A DNA stretch of 19,289 bases from WRAI01 sp031549605 (GTDB taxonomy: Bacteria; Bacillota; Clostridia; Oscillospirales; UBA929). The notes beneath the pieces are model-generated. The model ran no database searches. It saw only the letters and a list, made by a program, of their open reading frames with translations, and had not been told where the DNA came from. Below, piece by piece: positions 1 to 6,262 of the stretch (position 1 is the first letter of the stretch; the number at the start of each line of letters is the position of its first letter). The stretch covers positions 1 to 19,289 of the forward strand of contig JAVBPM010000083.1 of assembly GCA_031549605.1 (NCBI GenBank). Direction: 5' to 3'. The translations under genes and the position numbers were made by a program.

Positions 1-270
1 AACATTGACCCGCAAGCAAGGCGGTTTGAGGCGGACAGCCAATATGGCAGAGCAATGAAAACAATTAGCGAAAACGAGGAGTTACTCACCAAGCTTTTAA
101 AAGACAAAGAGTTGCATTTATTTCTCGATTTTGTAAATGCCTATGGTGATTTAATGGGTGTCGCCAGCTGCGAAACCTTTGTGGATGGGTTCCGAATCGG
201 AGCGGCATTCACGCTGGATGCTTTTATCAGTAAAGATGGCCAACTGATTGATTATTTAAGGGAGGGTTAA
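1..270 (+). CDS. DUF6809-like small protein, 5' end outside the window
   Basis: The reading frame is open from the first base of the window and continues without a break into the ATG at 55, so the true start lies further left and the ATG at 55 is probably internal. The visible part is 89 residues. It contains the run FEADSQYGRAMKTISENEEL followed by a FLDFVNA segment and an F.DGFRIGA segment. From memory this matches small proteins of the DUF6809 type, found in clostridial integrative elements and of unknown function. It ends 3 bases before the tnpV-like gene and is probably cotranscribed with it. The protein is mostly helical and soluble, with no signal peptide or membrane segment. The family call rests on pattern recognition only; the incomplete 5' end is certain. 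Confidence 0.68.
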   Translation, partial: NIDPQARRFEADSQYGRAMKTISENEELLTKLLKDKELHLFLDFVNAYGDLMGVASCETFVDGFRIGAAFTLDAFISKDGQLIDYLREG

Positions 271-273
271 TTC

Positions 274-645
274 ATGGAACAACATATTGAGAAAAATGGA
301 ATTAGTTATACTTTGGTCGGCGATTATTATTTGCCGAATTTTGCCCTGCCGAGCGAACCGAATTATAACATTGGAAGATTCGGATTGATGAGAAGAACTT
401 ATCTGAAAAATCATCGCAAAGGCTTTTATACTACTCTTCTTTCCAGTGGAAAATTAAATGAACATTTACATGAAATCGACAAAACAGCACATGAACGATT
501 TGAACTTATCAGCCGTCAGATGGCGAAAGCCGAGGGCGTGACCGAGCAATTAAAATCGAAAAGTCAAATGCTGTGGGTTCAGAAAATGACAAATATCCGA
601 AATCGTGTTGAAGAGATAATTCGTGAGGAGTTGATTTATTCGTGA
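274..645 (+). CDS. tnpV: TnpV-like transposon-encoded protein
   Basis: A 123-residue protein. It has the layout known for TnpV proteins of Tn4451-type mobilizable transposons: an N-terminal G.YYLPN.ALP segment, an IGRFGLMRRTYLKNHRKG segment, a TLLSSGKLNEHL segment, and a C-terminal AEGVTEQLK ... MTNIRNRVEEII helix. The role of TnpV is not established; it travels with serine-recombinase transposons and is not needed for the recombination chemistry itself. A ribosome binding site (GGAGGG, about 260-266) precedes the ATG. The stop overlaps the start of the next small gene, which suggests translational coupling. The protein is basic in its central part, so nucleic-acid binding is possible but unproven. 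Confidence 0.85.
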   Translation: MEQHIEKNGISYTLVGDYYLPNFALPSEPNYNIGRFGLMRRTYLKNHRKGFYTTLLSSGKLNEHLHEIDKTAHERFELISRQMAKAEGVTEQLKSKSQMLWVQKMTNIRNRVEEIIREELIYS

Positions 646-785
646 AATCATGCAAAATCAGAATTGATGAATATGAGTGTGGAGCGATTATTACGGCACT
701 TATGGAACTTAGAAATAAATACATAACCGAAGAAAAGTCTATCGACTTTTTGAATGAGGTCATCCTCAAGCTGTGCAGAGAATGA
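642..785 (+). CDS. 47-residue small protein downstream of tnpV
   Basis: A GTG start at 642 overlaps the tnpV stop by four bases (GTGA), and the frame runs to a TGA at 783-785. The product begins MKSCKIRIDEYECGAIITAL and ends NEVILKLCRE. It is charged, with two predicted amphipathic helices and no membrane segment. The four-base overlap and the terminator placed just after the stop support it as a real last gene of the tnpV transcript. I recall similar short proteins next to tnpV in other clostridial elements, but I know of no function. Confidence 0.6.
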   Translation: MKSCKIRIDEYECGAIITALMELRNKYITEEKSIDFLNEVILKLCRE

Positions 786-816
786 TAAAAATTACATAGC
801 GCAAAAGAAATTTCAA

Positions 817-847
817 GGCCGCTTTTGAAAGGAAAGTGGTCTTTTTT
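817..847 (+). terminator. Rho-independent terminator after the tnpV transcript
   Basis: The arm GGCCGCTTT (817-825) pairs with AAAGTGGTC (833-841) over nine positions, two of them G-U wobbles, around a 7-base loop. Six T follow at 842-847. It lies 31 bases after the stop of the 47-residue gene and before the ribosome binding site of the next gene, so it separates two transcription units of the element. Confidence 0.72.
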
Positions 848-880
848 GCGCACATTTTTAAGAGGAAGGAGGAACTTTAG

Positions 881-1228
881 ATGGAAAACAAGATTATTTT
901 GCCTTGCGATGAGGACGAATATTACGAAACCAGCGACTATGTCACACCGGATTTCGAAGGCGTTTTTACGGGTGAGCTGACCTATACCCAATGGGGCAAG
1001 CGCCACAATAAAATCGCTTTTGTTGACCTTGCCGACGGTAGAAAAATCGTCGTTCATGCTTGGAGCGGCAACTTTTTTGGACTGCGCGAAATGGCTTATG
1101 GCACCGAAATTGAAGTAACGCTGAAGCGTAACGGCAAAGGGCGAATCTATCTGGCAGACCTTAGAGATATTGAAGAATATTTCGATAGGGACGAAAATCT
1201 GATGCCAGTGGAAACTACCACGAAGTAA
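881..1228 (+). CDS. Protein of unknown function in the mobilization region
   Basis: A 115-residue protein that I cannot assign to a named family. It starts with an ATG preceded by a good ribosome binding site (AAGGAGG, about 866-872). The N-terminus is very acidic (CDEDEYYETSDY). The middle alternates short hydrophobic and charged stretches (GVFTGELTY, NKIAFVDLADGRKIVVHAW, GTEIEVTLKRNGKGRIYLADLRDI), which reads as a small all-beta fold, possibly of OB type. There is no signal peptide or membrane segment. It stands alone between a terminator and the candidate oriT. The context suggests a single-stranded DNA or relaxosome role, but that is inference from position and predicted fold only. Confidence 0.7.
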   Translation: MENKIILPCDEDEYYETSDYVTPDFEGVFTGELTYTQWGKRHNKIAFVDLADGRKIVVHAWSGNFFGLREMAYGTEIEVTLKRNGKGRIYLADLRDIEEYFDRDENLMPVETTTK

Positions 1229-1235
1229 CGAGCAA

Positions 1236-1303
1236 AGGATTTGTGTACCACAAACCCTCTCGATGGCGCTGTCGCGCCTGTCATGGGGCGCTTCTGCGCC
1301 CCC
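1236..1303 (+). other. Candidate origin of transfer (oriT)
   Basis: The 100-base gap in front of mobC holds three stem-forming repeats in a row. TTTGTG/CACAAA around TAC lies at 1240-1254, GGCGC/GCGCC around TGTC at 1265-1278, and GGGGCGC/GCGCCCC around TTCT at 1285-1302. Mobilizable plasmids and transposons usually place oriT just upstream of mobC and the relaxase, with an inverted repeat next to the nick site. The first repeat, followed by ACCCTC, would be the relaxase recognition element. The GC hairpins have no T-tract, so they do not look like ordinary terminators. The exact nick site cannot be read from the sequence. Confidence 0.45.
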
Positions 1304-1340
1304 TGTAACCCCCATTAATTTTTAAAGGATGATTTATTTA

Positions 1341-1661
1341 ATGAAAGAAAAAACTGTTCAAATTCACTTTCGGGCAACCGAAAAAGAAAGGATGAATTTT
1401 CAGCGCAACGCGCAAAAATGTGGAATGAGCTTGTCTGCATATCTGCGTGCGCTGGCAAACAAACACGAACCGAAATCCCTACCTCCGATTCAATATGGCG
1501 AACTGATAAAGGTGCTATCCGATTCCTACAATCTGTTTCGCCACTGCAAAATGGATAAAGCGGCGGATGATATTTTATATCTGGTGAAAAAGCTGACAGA
1601 AACTATTTCGCCGGAGAGGACTGATGAAAATGGCAACGACGAAGATTTGGCCGGTTCGTGA
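1341..1661 (+). CDS. mobC: MobC-like relaxosome accessory protein
   Basis: A 106-residue protein (MKEKTVQIHFRATEKERMNF...) with a ribbon-helix-helix pattern: a short beta strand TVQIHFRATE, then helices around residues 14-45 containing KCGMSLSAYLRALA. This is the usual form of MobC-type proteins, which bind oriT and help the relaxase nick DNA. An earlier in-frame ATG at 1329 overlaps the AAAGGA ribosome binding site (1324-1329), so the ATG at 1341 is preferred. The gene overlaps the relaxase start by about 32 bases, and the two are surely cotranscribed. It sits directly after the candidate oriT. Confidence 0.78.
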   Translation: MKEKTVQIHFRATEKERMNFQRNAQKCGMSLSAYLRALANKHEPKSLPPIQYGELIKVLSDSYNLFRHCKMDKAADDILYLVKKLTETISPERTDENGNDEDLAGS

Positions 1662-3030
1662 CAATCTGGCGCGGGTGCTGGATTATGCCGACAATCATGT
1701 AAAAACAGCGAACCCCGATTTGTATTCGGCAAAGGAGCTGAAAGATTTGCGAGAGGTTTTGGACTACGCTGCCAACGACGAAAAAACCGCAAAGCAATAT
1801 TTTGTTACAGGCGTGAATTGTATCGGTGAAATTGCTTACGAGCAAATGACGGCAACAAAGCAGCGGTTTGGAAAAGCTGATGGATATTTGGCGTATCATG
1901 CGTATCAGAGCTTTTCGCCGGAGGAGGTTACACCGGAGCGATGCCATGAAATCGGCCTAAAACTGGCGGAGCGGATTTGGGGCGATAGACACGAGGTGTT
2001 GGTGACAACGCATATGAATACCCATTGTGTTCATAATCATTTTGTCGTCAATTCCGTTTCCTGCGTGGACGGCTATAAATTGGACAGCGGTTACGGCTTG
2101 TATTTCAATCAGCTACGCAAAGAGTCTGACCGTATCTGCGCCGAGTACGGCTTGTCAGTTATCGAAAAGCCAAAGACGCCCAAAAACAAATTCATGGCAG
2201 CTGCGGAAAAGCGTGGCGAGCCGACTTTGTGGAGTATGATACGCTCCGATATCGATGAAACTGTGTGGCTGTCCATGACAGAAAAGCAATTTTACCGGCA
2301 GATGAAGGATTGGGGATATACTTTTGGTTTAAATGAAAATCGCAAGCATCCGCGTATATTTCCGCCAGGGTCGAAAAAAGCGACACGGCTCGATTCGCTG
2401 GGTGATGATTATATCCCAGATAGAATTGCCCGTCGGATTTATGACCACGGCTTTCCGAAACGGGTTCCGCGCACGCCGCAGACAAAAGTTCAGCATTATC
2501 GTTTTCATGGTAGCTTTCGGAATATGCGCTCGGTCAGCGGTTTGTATATCACATTTTTACTGCTCACGTTGATATTGAGGAAAATCATTAACTATAACCG
2601 CAGACCAAACAATCCGCATTCGGTACGATATACGCCTGAACTTCGGGCGGCGATTCGTCAGATGGAGAAATATTCTGCTGAAACACGGTTGATGTGTTGC
2701 AACAAAATCGAAACATCGGAACAGCTCAAAGCGTTTATCGATGTTAAAAATCAAGAACGCAGCTCATTGGAGCGTGAACGCTGTAAGGTTTATAACCAAA
2801 GAAAATCCGCTAAAACACCTGAGCATAAAGAAGCATTGACCGAACAACGTAATAAGCTCTCTGCCGAAATCAAAACAATTCGCAGAGAACTTTTTTATGC
2901 ATGCGATATTGATAAGCGACACGAAGAAATCCTGCATATGATTCAAGCTCAGCGGGAGTATCAGCGTGCACAACTCGGTTTGGATAAACCGCAACAAAAC
3001 AAAAATAAAGAAAGAGGTCATTCACGATGA
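1630..3030 (+). CDS. Relaxase / mobilization nuclease (MOB family)
   Basis: A 466-residue relaxase. It would cut one strand at oriT, stay bound to the 5' end through a tyrosine and lead the DNA into a recipient cell. The N-terminus MATTKIWPVRDNLARVLDYA contains a candidate catalytic tyrosine (Y19). The histidine cluster THMNTHCVHNHF (H128, H132, H135, H137) is the metal-binding motif of this fold. The C-terminal third has a short hydrophobic run (GLYITFLLLTLILRKII) and a long charged coiled-coil-like tail, as in related clostridial relaxases. An ATG at 1624 is only three bases from GGAGAGG (1614-1620); the ATG at 1630 gives normal spacing and is preferred. The stop overlaps the parB start. 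No coupling protein or secretion genes are visible, so it probably relies on a helper element. Confidence 0.88.
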   Translation: MATTKIWPVRDNLARVLDYADNHVKTANPDLYSAKELKDLREVLDYAANDEKTAKQYFVTGVNCIGEIAYEQMTATKQRFGKADGYLAYHAYQSFSPEEVTPERCHEIGLKLAERIWGDRHEVLVTTHMNTHCVHNHFVVNSVSCVDGYKLDSGYGLYFNQLRKESDRICAEYGLSVIEKPKTPKNKFMAAAEKRGEPTLWSMIRSDIDETVWLSMTEKQFYRQMKDWGYTFGLNENRKHPRIFPPGSKKATRLDSLGDDYIPDRIARRIYDHGFPKRVPRTPQTKVQHYRFHGSFRNMRSVSGLYITFLLLTLILRKIINYNRRPNNPHSVRYTPELRAAIRQMEKYSAETRLMCCNKIETSEQLKAFIDVKNQERSSLERERCKVYNQRKSAKTPEHKEALTEQRNKLSAEIKTIRRELFYACDIDKRHEEILHMIQAQREYQRAQLGLDKPQQNKNKERGHSR

Positions 3031-3947
3031 ACGAAAAAACAACTAAAACCACATCTGCCGATTCGGCGGATTTTTTATTGCAGGAAAACACAATGCCAAA
3101 CGAACAAATCAAAAATCTGCCATTATCGAAATTAACGGCGTTTGAAAATCATCCATTTCGGGTAATACAGGACGAGGACTTTCAGAAATTGGTTGACAGC
3201 ATCAAAGAAAACGGCGTATTGATTCCGACTATCGCTCGACCTAAAGGCGACGGCTTTGAACTGATTGCCGGACACCGCCGTAAACTGGCGGCAGCCATTG
3301 CCGGGTTGGATACCGTTCCGGTGCTGGTTCGGGAACTAACCGATGAGCAAGCGGTTATCGCAATGGTGGATAGCAATGTGCAGCGGGAAAATATCCTGCC
3401 AAGTGAAAAAGCATATGCTTACAAAATGAAATTGGAAGCGATAAAACGGCAAGGGAAACGGTCATATTTAACTTCTGGACAAGTTGTCCAGAAGTGGTCG
3501 GTTCAAAAAGTCGGAGAGGAAAGCGGTGAAAATTACAAGCAAGTTCAACGATATATCCGTCTCACAGAACTGATTCCACAGCTTTTGCAAATGGTTGATG
3601 ATAAGAAAATTGCTTTTAATCCTGCTGTTGAACTCTCTTATCTACCAGCCGAAAAACAAACACTTTTGCTATCGGCAATGGAGGCAGAGCAATCAACGCC
3701 GTCGCTTTCACAGGCTCAAAAGCTAAAGGCATTCAGCGCTGACGGCAAATTGGACGAAGCCGCCATTTCCGAGGTTATGCAGGAGCAGAAAGCCAATCAA
3801 AAAGAACAGGTGCGTATCCCATATGAAAAGGTTCGCAATATTATCAACAAAGATTTGCCGCCGAAAGAACTTGAGGATTTTATTCTAAAAGCGGTAGAGC
3901 GATACAAAACGTATTTAAACAAACAAGCCAAAGACCAAACCCGTTAA
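3027..3947 (+). CDS. ParB/RepB/Spo0J family protein
   Basis: A 306-residue ParB-like protein. Its N-terminal ParB domain shows KLTAFENHPFRV, LVDSIKENGVLIPTIARP and the signature GHRRKLAAAIAG, then NVQRENILPSEKA. A helix-turn-helix region follows (VGEESGENYKQVQRYIRLTELIP), then a charged C-terminal tail. ParB proteins bind parS-like sites and act in DNA segregation or as regulators. No parA lies beside it, so a maintenance or regulatory role in the element is more likely than full partition. The ATG overlaps the relaxase stop (ATGA). A later ATG at 3093 would remove about 22 poorly conserved residues and remains possible. A perfect 25-bp palindrome lies inside the gene at 3471-3495. Confidence 0.87.
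   Translation: MNEKTTKTTSADSADFLLQENTMPNEQIKNLPLSKLTAFENHPFRVIQDEDFQKLVDSIKENGVLIPTIARPKGDGFELIAGHRRKLAAAIAGLDTVPVLVRELTDEQAVIAMVDSNVQRENILPSEKAYAYKMKLEAIKRQGKRSYLTSGQVVQKWSVQKVGEESGENYKQVQRYIRLTELIPQLLQMVDDKKIAFNPAVELSYLPAEKQTLLLSAMEAEQSTPSLSQAQKLKAFSADGKLDEAAISEVMQEQKANQKEQVRIPYEKVRNIINKDLPPKELEDFILKAVERYKTYLNKQAKDQTR
3471..3495. repeat. Perfect palindrome inside parB
   Basis: ACTTCTGGACAA (3471-3482) and its exact reverse complement TTGTCCAGAAGT (3484-3495) flank a single central G. The palindrome encodes TSGQVVQK, just before the helix-turn-helix region of the ParB-like protein. It could be a protein-binding site, perhaps for ParB itself, or a hairpin in the mRNA. A codon-driven coincidence is possible but unlikely for 12 perfect pairs. 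Confidence 0.8.
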
Positions 3948-3979
3948 CTCTCTGAAAAGAGTTGTTAGCGGGTATTTTT
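3940..3979 (+). terminator. Rho-independent terminator after parB
   Basis: CCCGTTAAC (3940-3948) pairs with GTTAGCGGG (3964-3972), with one G-U wobble and further pairing of CTCT with AGAG inside. It is followed by the T-rich run TATTTTTA. The arm overlaps the parB stop codon, so the mobC-relaxase-parB transcript would end here and the downstream genes would need their own start or read-through. Confidence 0.72.
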
Positions 3980-3993
3980 ATGCCCAAAAACAC

Positions 3994-4033
3994 AAGCCGT
4001 CCCGTTTTGCAAGTTTGCATTTCGGGGCGGCTT
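3994..4033 (+). promoter_or_regulatory. Hairpin in the leader of the 57-residue gene
   Basis: AAGCCGTCCCG (3994-4004) pairs with CGGGGCGGCTT (4023-4033) over 11 positions with one wobble, around an 18-base loop. No T-run follows and the ribosome binding site of the next gene begins 11 bases later. A leader structure or protein-binding site is more likely than a terminator. No function can be assigned. Confidence 0.4.
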
Positions 4034-4058
4034 CATTACAATTAAAGGAGGAGCGATC

Positions 4059-4232
4059 ATGCTCACAATCAATATAGAAAAAACCGAGCTCAAAAAAGCA
4101 TTTTTCGGCGAGACACCGGAGTTTTCGCAGTCGCTTGATATGCGCAGCGAAACCACCGAAGACCTTGATGTTGTTTTGCTGAAAATTATGCTTGAAAATT
4201 ACGAACCCAAAGATATGAAGGAGGCATCTTAA
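4059..4232 (+). CDS. 57-residue small protein upstream of the recombinase
   Basis: The ATG at 4059 follows a strong ribosome binding site (AAAGGAGG, 4044-4051), and the frame runs to a TAA at 4230-4232, one base before the recombinase ATG. The product starts MLTINIEKTELKKAFFGETP and ends LENYEPKDMKEAS. It is acidic and soluble, with no membrane segment. The tight spacing suggests it is coexpressed with the recombinase. I do not recognise the family. A recombination directionality factor is a natural hypothesis for a small protein here, but nothing in the sequence proves it. Confidence 0.62.
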   Translation: MLTINIEKTELKKAFFGETPEFSQSLDMRSETTEDLDVVLLKIMLENYEPKDMKEAS

Positions 4233-4233
4233 T

Positions 4234-6048
4234 ATGACTGCAATTGATAAAATGAAATCCAGAGGCATCATCCCCAAAGCCGTGCTGTACGCGCGGTTTT
4301 CTTCCGACAACCAGCGGGAGGAATCCATCGAGGCTCAGCTACGCGCCATGCACGAATACTGCCAACGCACCGGCGTTATTGTTGCGCATGAATACTGCGA
4401 CCGCGCTAAAAGCGCCACCACCGATGACCGTCCGGAATTTCTCAGTATGATTTCCGACGCCAAAGAACACGACTTTGATTTCGTGGTCGTTCACAAATTA
4501 GACCGGTTCAGTCGCAACCGTTACGACTCCGCGCACTATAAACGCGAACTGCGTAAAAACGGCGTTTCGCTGCTATCTGTGCTGGAGCAGATGGACGACA
4601 GCCCTGAAAGCGTGATTTTGGAATCAGTGCTGGAGGGCATGAGCGAATATTACTCCAAAAACCTTGCTCGTGAGGTGATGAAGGGTATGCGGGAAACAGC
4701 GCTGAAATGTCAGGCGCTGGGCGGCAAGCCGCCTTATGGGTACAAGGTTGACCCAATTACCCGCCGGTATGAGGTTGACGAGTATGAGGCGGAGGCGGTC
4801 AGGCTTATTTTTCAGCGGGTTTGTGAGGGTATCGGTTATAACGAGGTCATCACCGAGCTGAACCACCTCGGCTATAAAACCCGCAACGATAACCCGTTCG
4901 GCAAGAACAGTATTACCGAAATCCTGCGCAACGAAAAGTACAAAGGCATTTATATCTTTAACCGTGCGGCTTCTCACGATCATTCCCGTAAGCGCAACAA
5001 TCACCAGAGCAAACCGGATGACGAAATCATTCGTATTCCGGGCGGGATGCCCGAACTGGTTGATGAAAAGACCTTTGACCGCGTGGCGGTGATTATCAAA
5101 GAGCGCTCGCACAATGCGCCGCATAAGCGGGCAAAGGAAAGCTATTTGCTGGTCGGTAAGATTTTTTGCGGCTTGTGCGGTTCAGCTTTCAACGGCAACC
5201 GCCAGCACTGCGGACAGAACAAAAAACTGCTTGTGACCTATCGCTGTGCCAAACACCACAACCACGGCGACCTGCACTGCCGGAACAAGGCGATTAATCG
5301 CAATTATATCGAAGATTTCGTTTTAAAGCGCATCGGTGAAATTGTCTTTTCAGAGGAACGCATTCCGCAGCTGATTGCCGCTTATTACGCTTCCCATGAG
5401 GAGTTGGCGGGTGACGGCGTAAAATCGCTGGGATTGCTGTATGAACACCGCAAAGACCTCCAGCGTCAAATCGACAACATCGTTTCGGTCATCACACAGA
5501 CCGGAAGTCCGGCGCTGCTCAAAAATCTCGAAACGCTGGAATCGGATAAGCAAGCTCTGATGATGCAGATTGAGCATGAGGAAGCCAATCTGATTGCAAA
5601 CCGATTGAATGAGCAGGAAATCATCGCCGCTTATCACAGAGCACAGGAACTTTATCAAAACGGCAGCCTTCCGCAGAAAAAACAGCTGCTCAATCTCTAT
5701 CTAAAGCACGTGGATGTTTATCCGGAATATGTGCAAATCCAGCTTCACAAAATTCCGACAAACCTTATGAATACCGCTGTCAATGATGTCGACAGCATTC
5801 CTGACCCGAAAGGGCAGGAGTTACATATCCTACTGCTACTAAGCAAAAGAAATCCCTTGCCCTGCTATAAAAATAGCGGGACAAGGGAAAACGTGGTGGA
5901 GGCGAGGGGAGTTGAACCCCTGTCCGACCATGCTTTGCCGAAGCTTTCTACAGGTTTAGACGGTAGTTTGCATTCCCTTGCCCAGTCGTCTGCCGTCAGA
6001 CTAAAGGGTTTGGTAGCTTCATCAATTCATGACGCGCGCAAAGCTTAA
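4234..6048 (+). CDS. Large serine recombinase (element integrase)
   Basis: A 604-codon large serine recombinase that would integrate and excise the element. The N-terminal resolvase domain has YARFSSDNQ with the probable catalytic serine S23, and KLDRFSRNRYDS with the active-site arginines. The recombinase domain follows (GGKPPYGYKVD ... GIYIFNRAA). A zinc ribbon comes next (FCGLCGSAF ... CAKHHNHGDLHC), then coiled-coil helices (LYEHRKDLQRQIDN, ETLESDKQALMMQIEHEEAN). The ribosome binding site AAGGAGG (4218-4224) fits the ATG at 4234. From about codon 554 the frame runs through the antisense strand of ssrA, so the last ~51 residues (VEARGVEPLSDHALPK...) are a by-product of the insertion site. 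The functional protein probably ends near the conserved C-terminal strand YPEYVQIQL or a little beyond. Confidence 0.9.
   Translation: MTAIDKMKSRGIIPKAVLYARFSSDNQREESIEAQLRAMHEYCQRTGVIVAHEYCDRAKSATTDDRPEFLSMISDAKEHDFDFVVVHKLDRFSRNRYDSAHYKRELRKNGVSLLSVLEQMDDSPESVILESVLEGMSEYYSKNLAREVMKGMRETALKCQALGGKPPYGYKVDPITRRYEVDEYEAEAVRLIFQRVCEGIGYNEVITELNHLGYKTRNDNPFGKNSITEILRNEKYKGIYIFNRAASHDHSRKRNNHQSKPDDEIIRIPGGMPELVDEKTFDRVAVIIKERSHNAPHKRAKESYLLVGKIFCGLCGSAFNGNRQHCGQNKKLLVTYRCAKHHNHGDLHCRNKAINRNYIEDFVLKRIGEIVFSEERIPQLIAAYYASHEELAGDGVKSLGLLYEHRKDLQRQIDNIVSVITQTGSPALLKNLETLESDKQALMMQIEHEEANLIANRLNEQEIIAAYHRAQELYQNGSLPQKKQLLNLYLKHVDVYPEYVQIQLHKIPTNLMNTAVNDVDSIPDPKGQELHILLLLSKRNPLPCYKNSGTRENVVEARGVEPLSDHALPKLSTGLDGSLHSLAQSSAVRLKGLVASSIHDARKA
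5844..5887 (-). terminator. Terminator of ssrA at the element junction
   Basis: A 15-position stem (5854-5868 with 5873-5887, loop AAAA) lies just beyond the mature 3' end of ssrA. Read on the minus strand it has one wobble and one mismatch and is followed by ATTTCTTTT (5853 down to 5845), the order expected for a terminator of ssrA. The same bases are the 3' part of the recombinase reading frame. Whether the hairpin belongs to the element or to the chromosome cannot be decided here. Confidence 0.65.
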
Positions 6049-6241
6049 CGCGTTCACGTTGGCCACTCAGTCACGCCCTCTCCCCGGGTCGTGGCGGTCC
6101 CGGGGCGGACGGCTAGCCTAGTTAGGCTGCAACTAATTCGTTAGAATTGTTAGTTAATTTATAATTGCCCGTTTTAACATGGTCAGGCGCCATGACCTGC
6201 TTACTAGGGGTCTGCATCGCCGTCGAAGCCAGTACGCCCCC
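5894..6241 (-). ncRNA. ssrA: Transfer-messenger RNA (tmRNA)
   Basis: A 348-base tmRNA that rescues stalled ribosomes and tags unfinished proteins, working with SmpB. The 5' end reads GGGGGCGUACUGGCUUCGACGG, including the conserved CUGG.UUCGAC block. The 3' end has a T-arm (AGGGG UUCAACU CCCCU) and GCCUCCACCA with CCA encoded; the GGGGGC and GCCUCC ends form the acceptor stem. Close to the 5' part, CAGG/CCUG and CAUGG/CCAUG interlock as expected for pseudoknot PK1. A tag frame ends in GUUGCAGCCUAA. It lies 21 bases after smpB on the same strand. The 3' end abuts the element, which is a known type of integration target; the 3' sequence is intact, so function should be kept. Confidence 0.95.
6122..6169 (-). 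other. tmRNA tag-peptide reading frame
   Basis: Within ssrA the frame ending GUUGCAGCCUAA reads, from the likely resume codon GGC, as GNYKLTNNSNELVAA followed by UAA. The hydrophobic VAA end fits the degradation signal recognised by ClpXP-type proteases. The alternative resume codon GCA one frame over gives only four codons before a stop and lacks the signal, so it was rejected. The exact resume codon is inferred; Gly instead of the more common Ala is the uncertain part. Confidence 0.7.
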
Positions 6242-6262
6242 ATATCAATGGGGTGCAGGCGG

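Noticed and set aside
1285..1302. Terminator at the GGGGCGC/GCGCCCC hairpin
   Set aside because: No T-tract follows, and it belongs to a set of repeats in front of mobC; oriT structure is the better reading.
509..1315. 268-residue minus-strand frame over the tnpV end and the 115-residue gene
   Set aside because: It runs across a terminator, the candidate oriT and two genes with good ribosome binding sites on the other strand; it has no start signal or known domain.
1..5893. Complete Tn4451-like transposon with resistance cargo
   Set aside because: TnpV and a serine recombinase are present, but no cargo gene is visible and the left end is outside the window, so completeness and cargo cannot be stated.
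5894..5970. tRNA gene on the minus strand
   Set aside because: The T-arm and CCA end belong to the tRNA-like part of ssrA; the paired 5' acceptor strand lies at 6236-6241, about 340 bases away.
4234..6048. Recombinase broken by a frameshift at its C-terminus
   Set aside because: The frame is uninterrupted and all domains are in order; the odd C-terminus is explained by read-through into ssrA antisense sequence.
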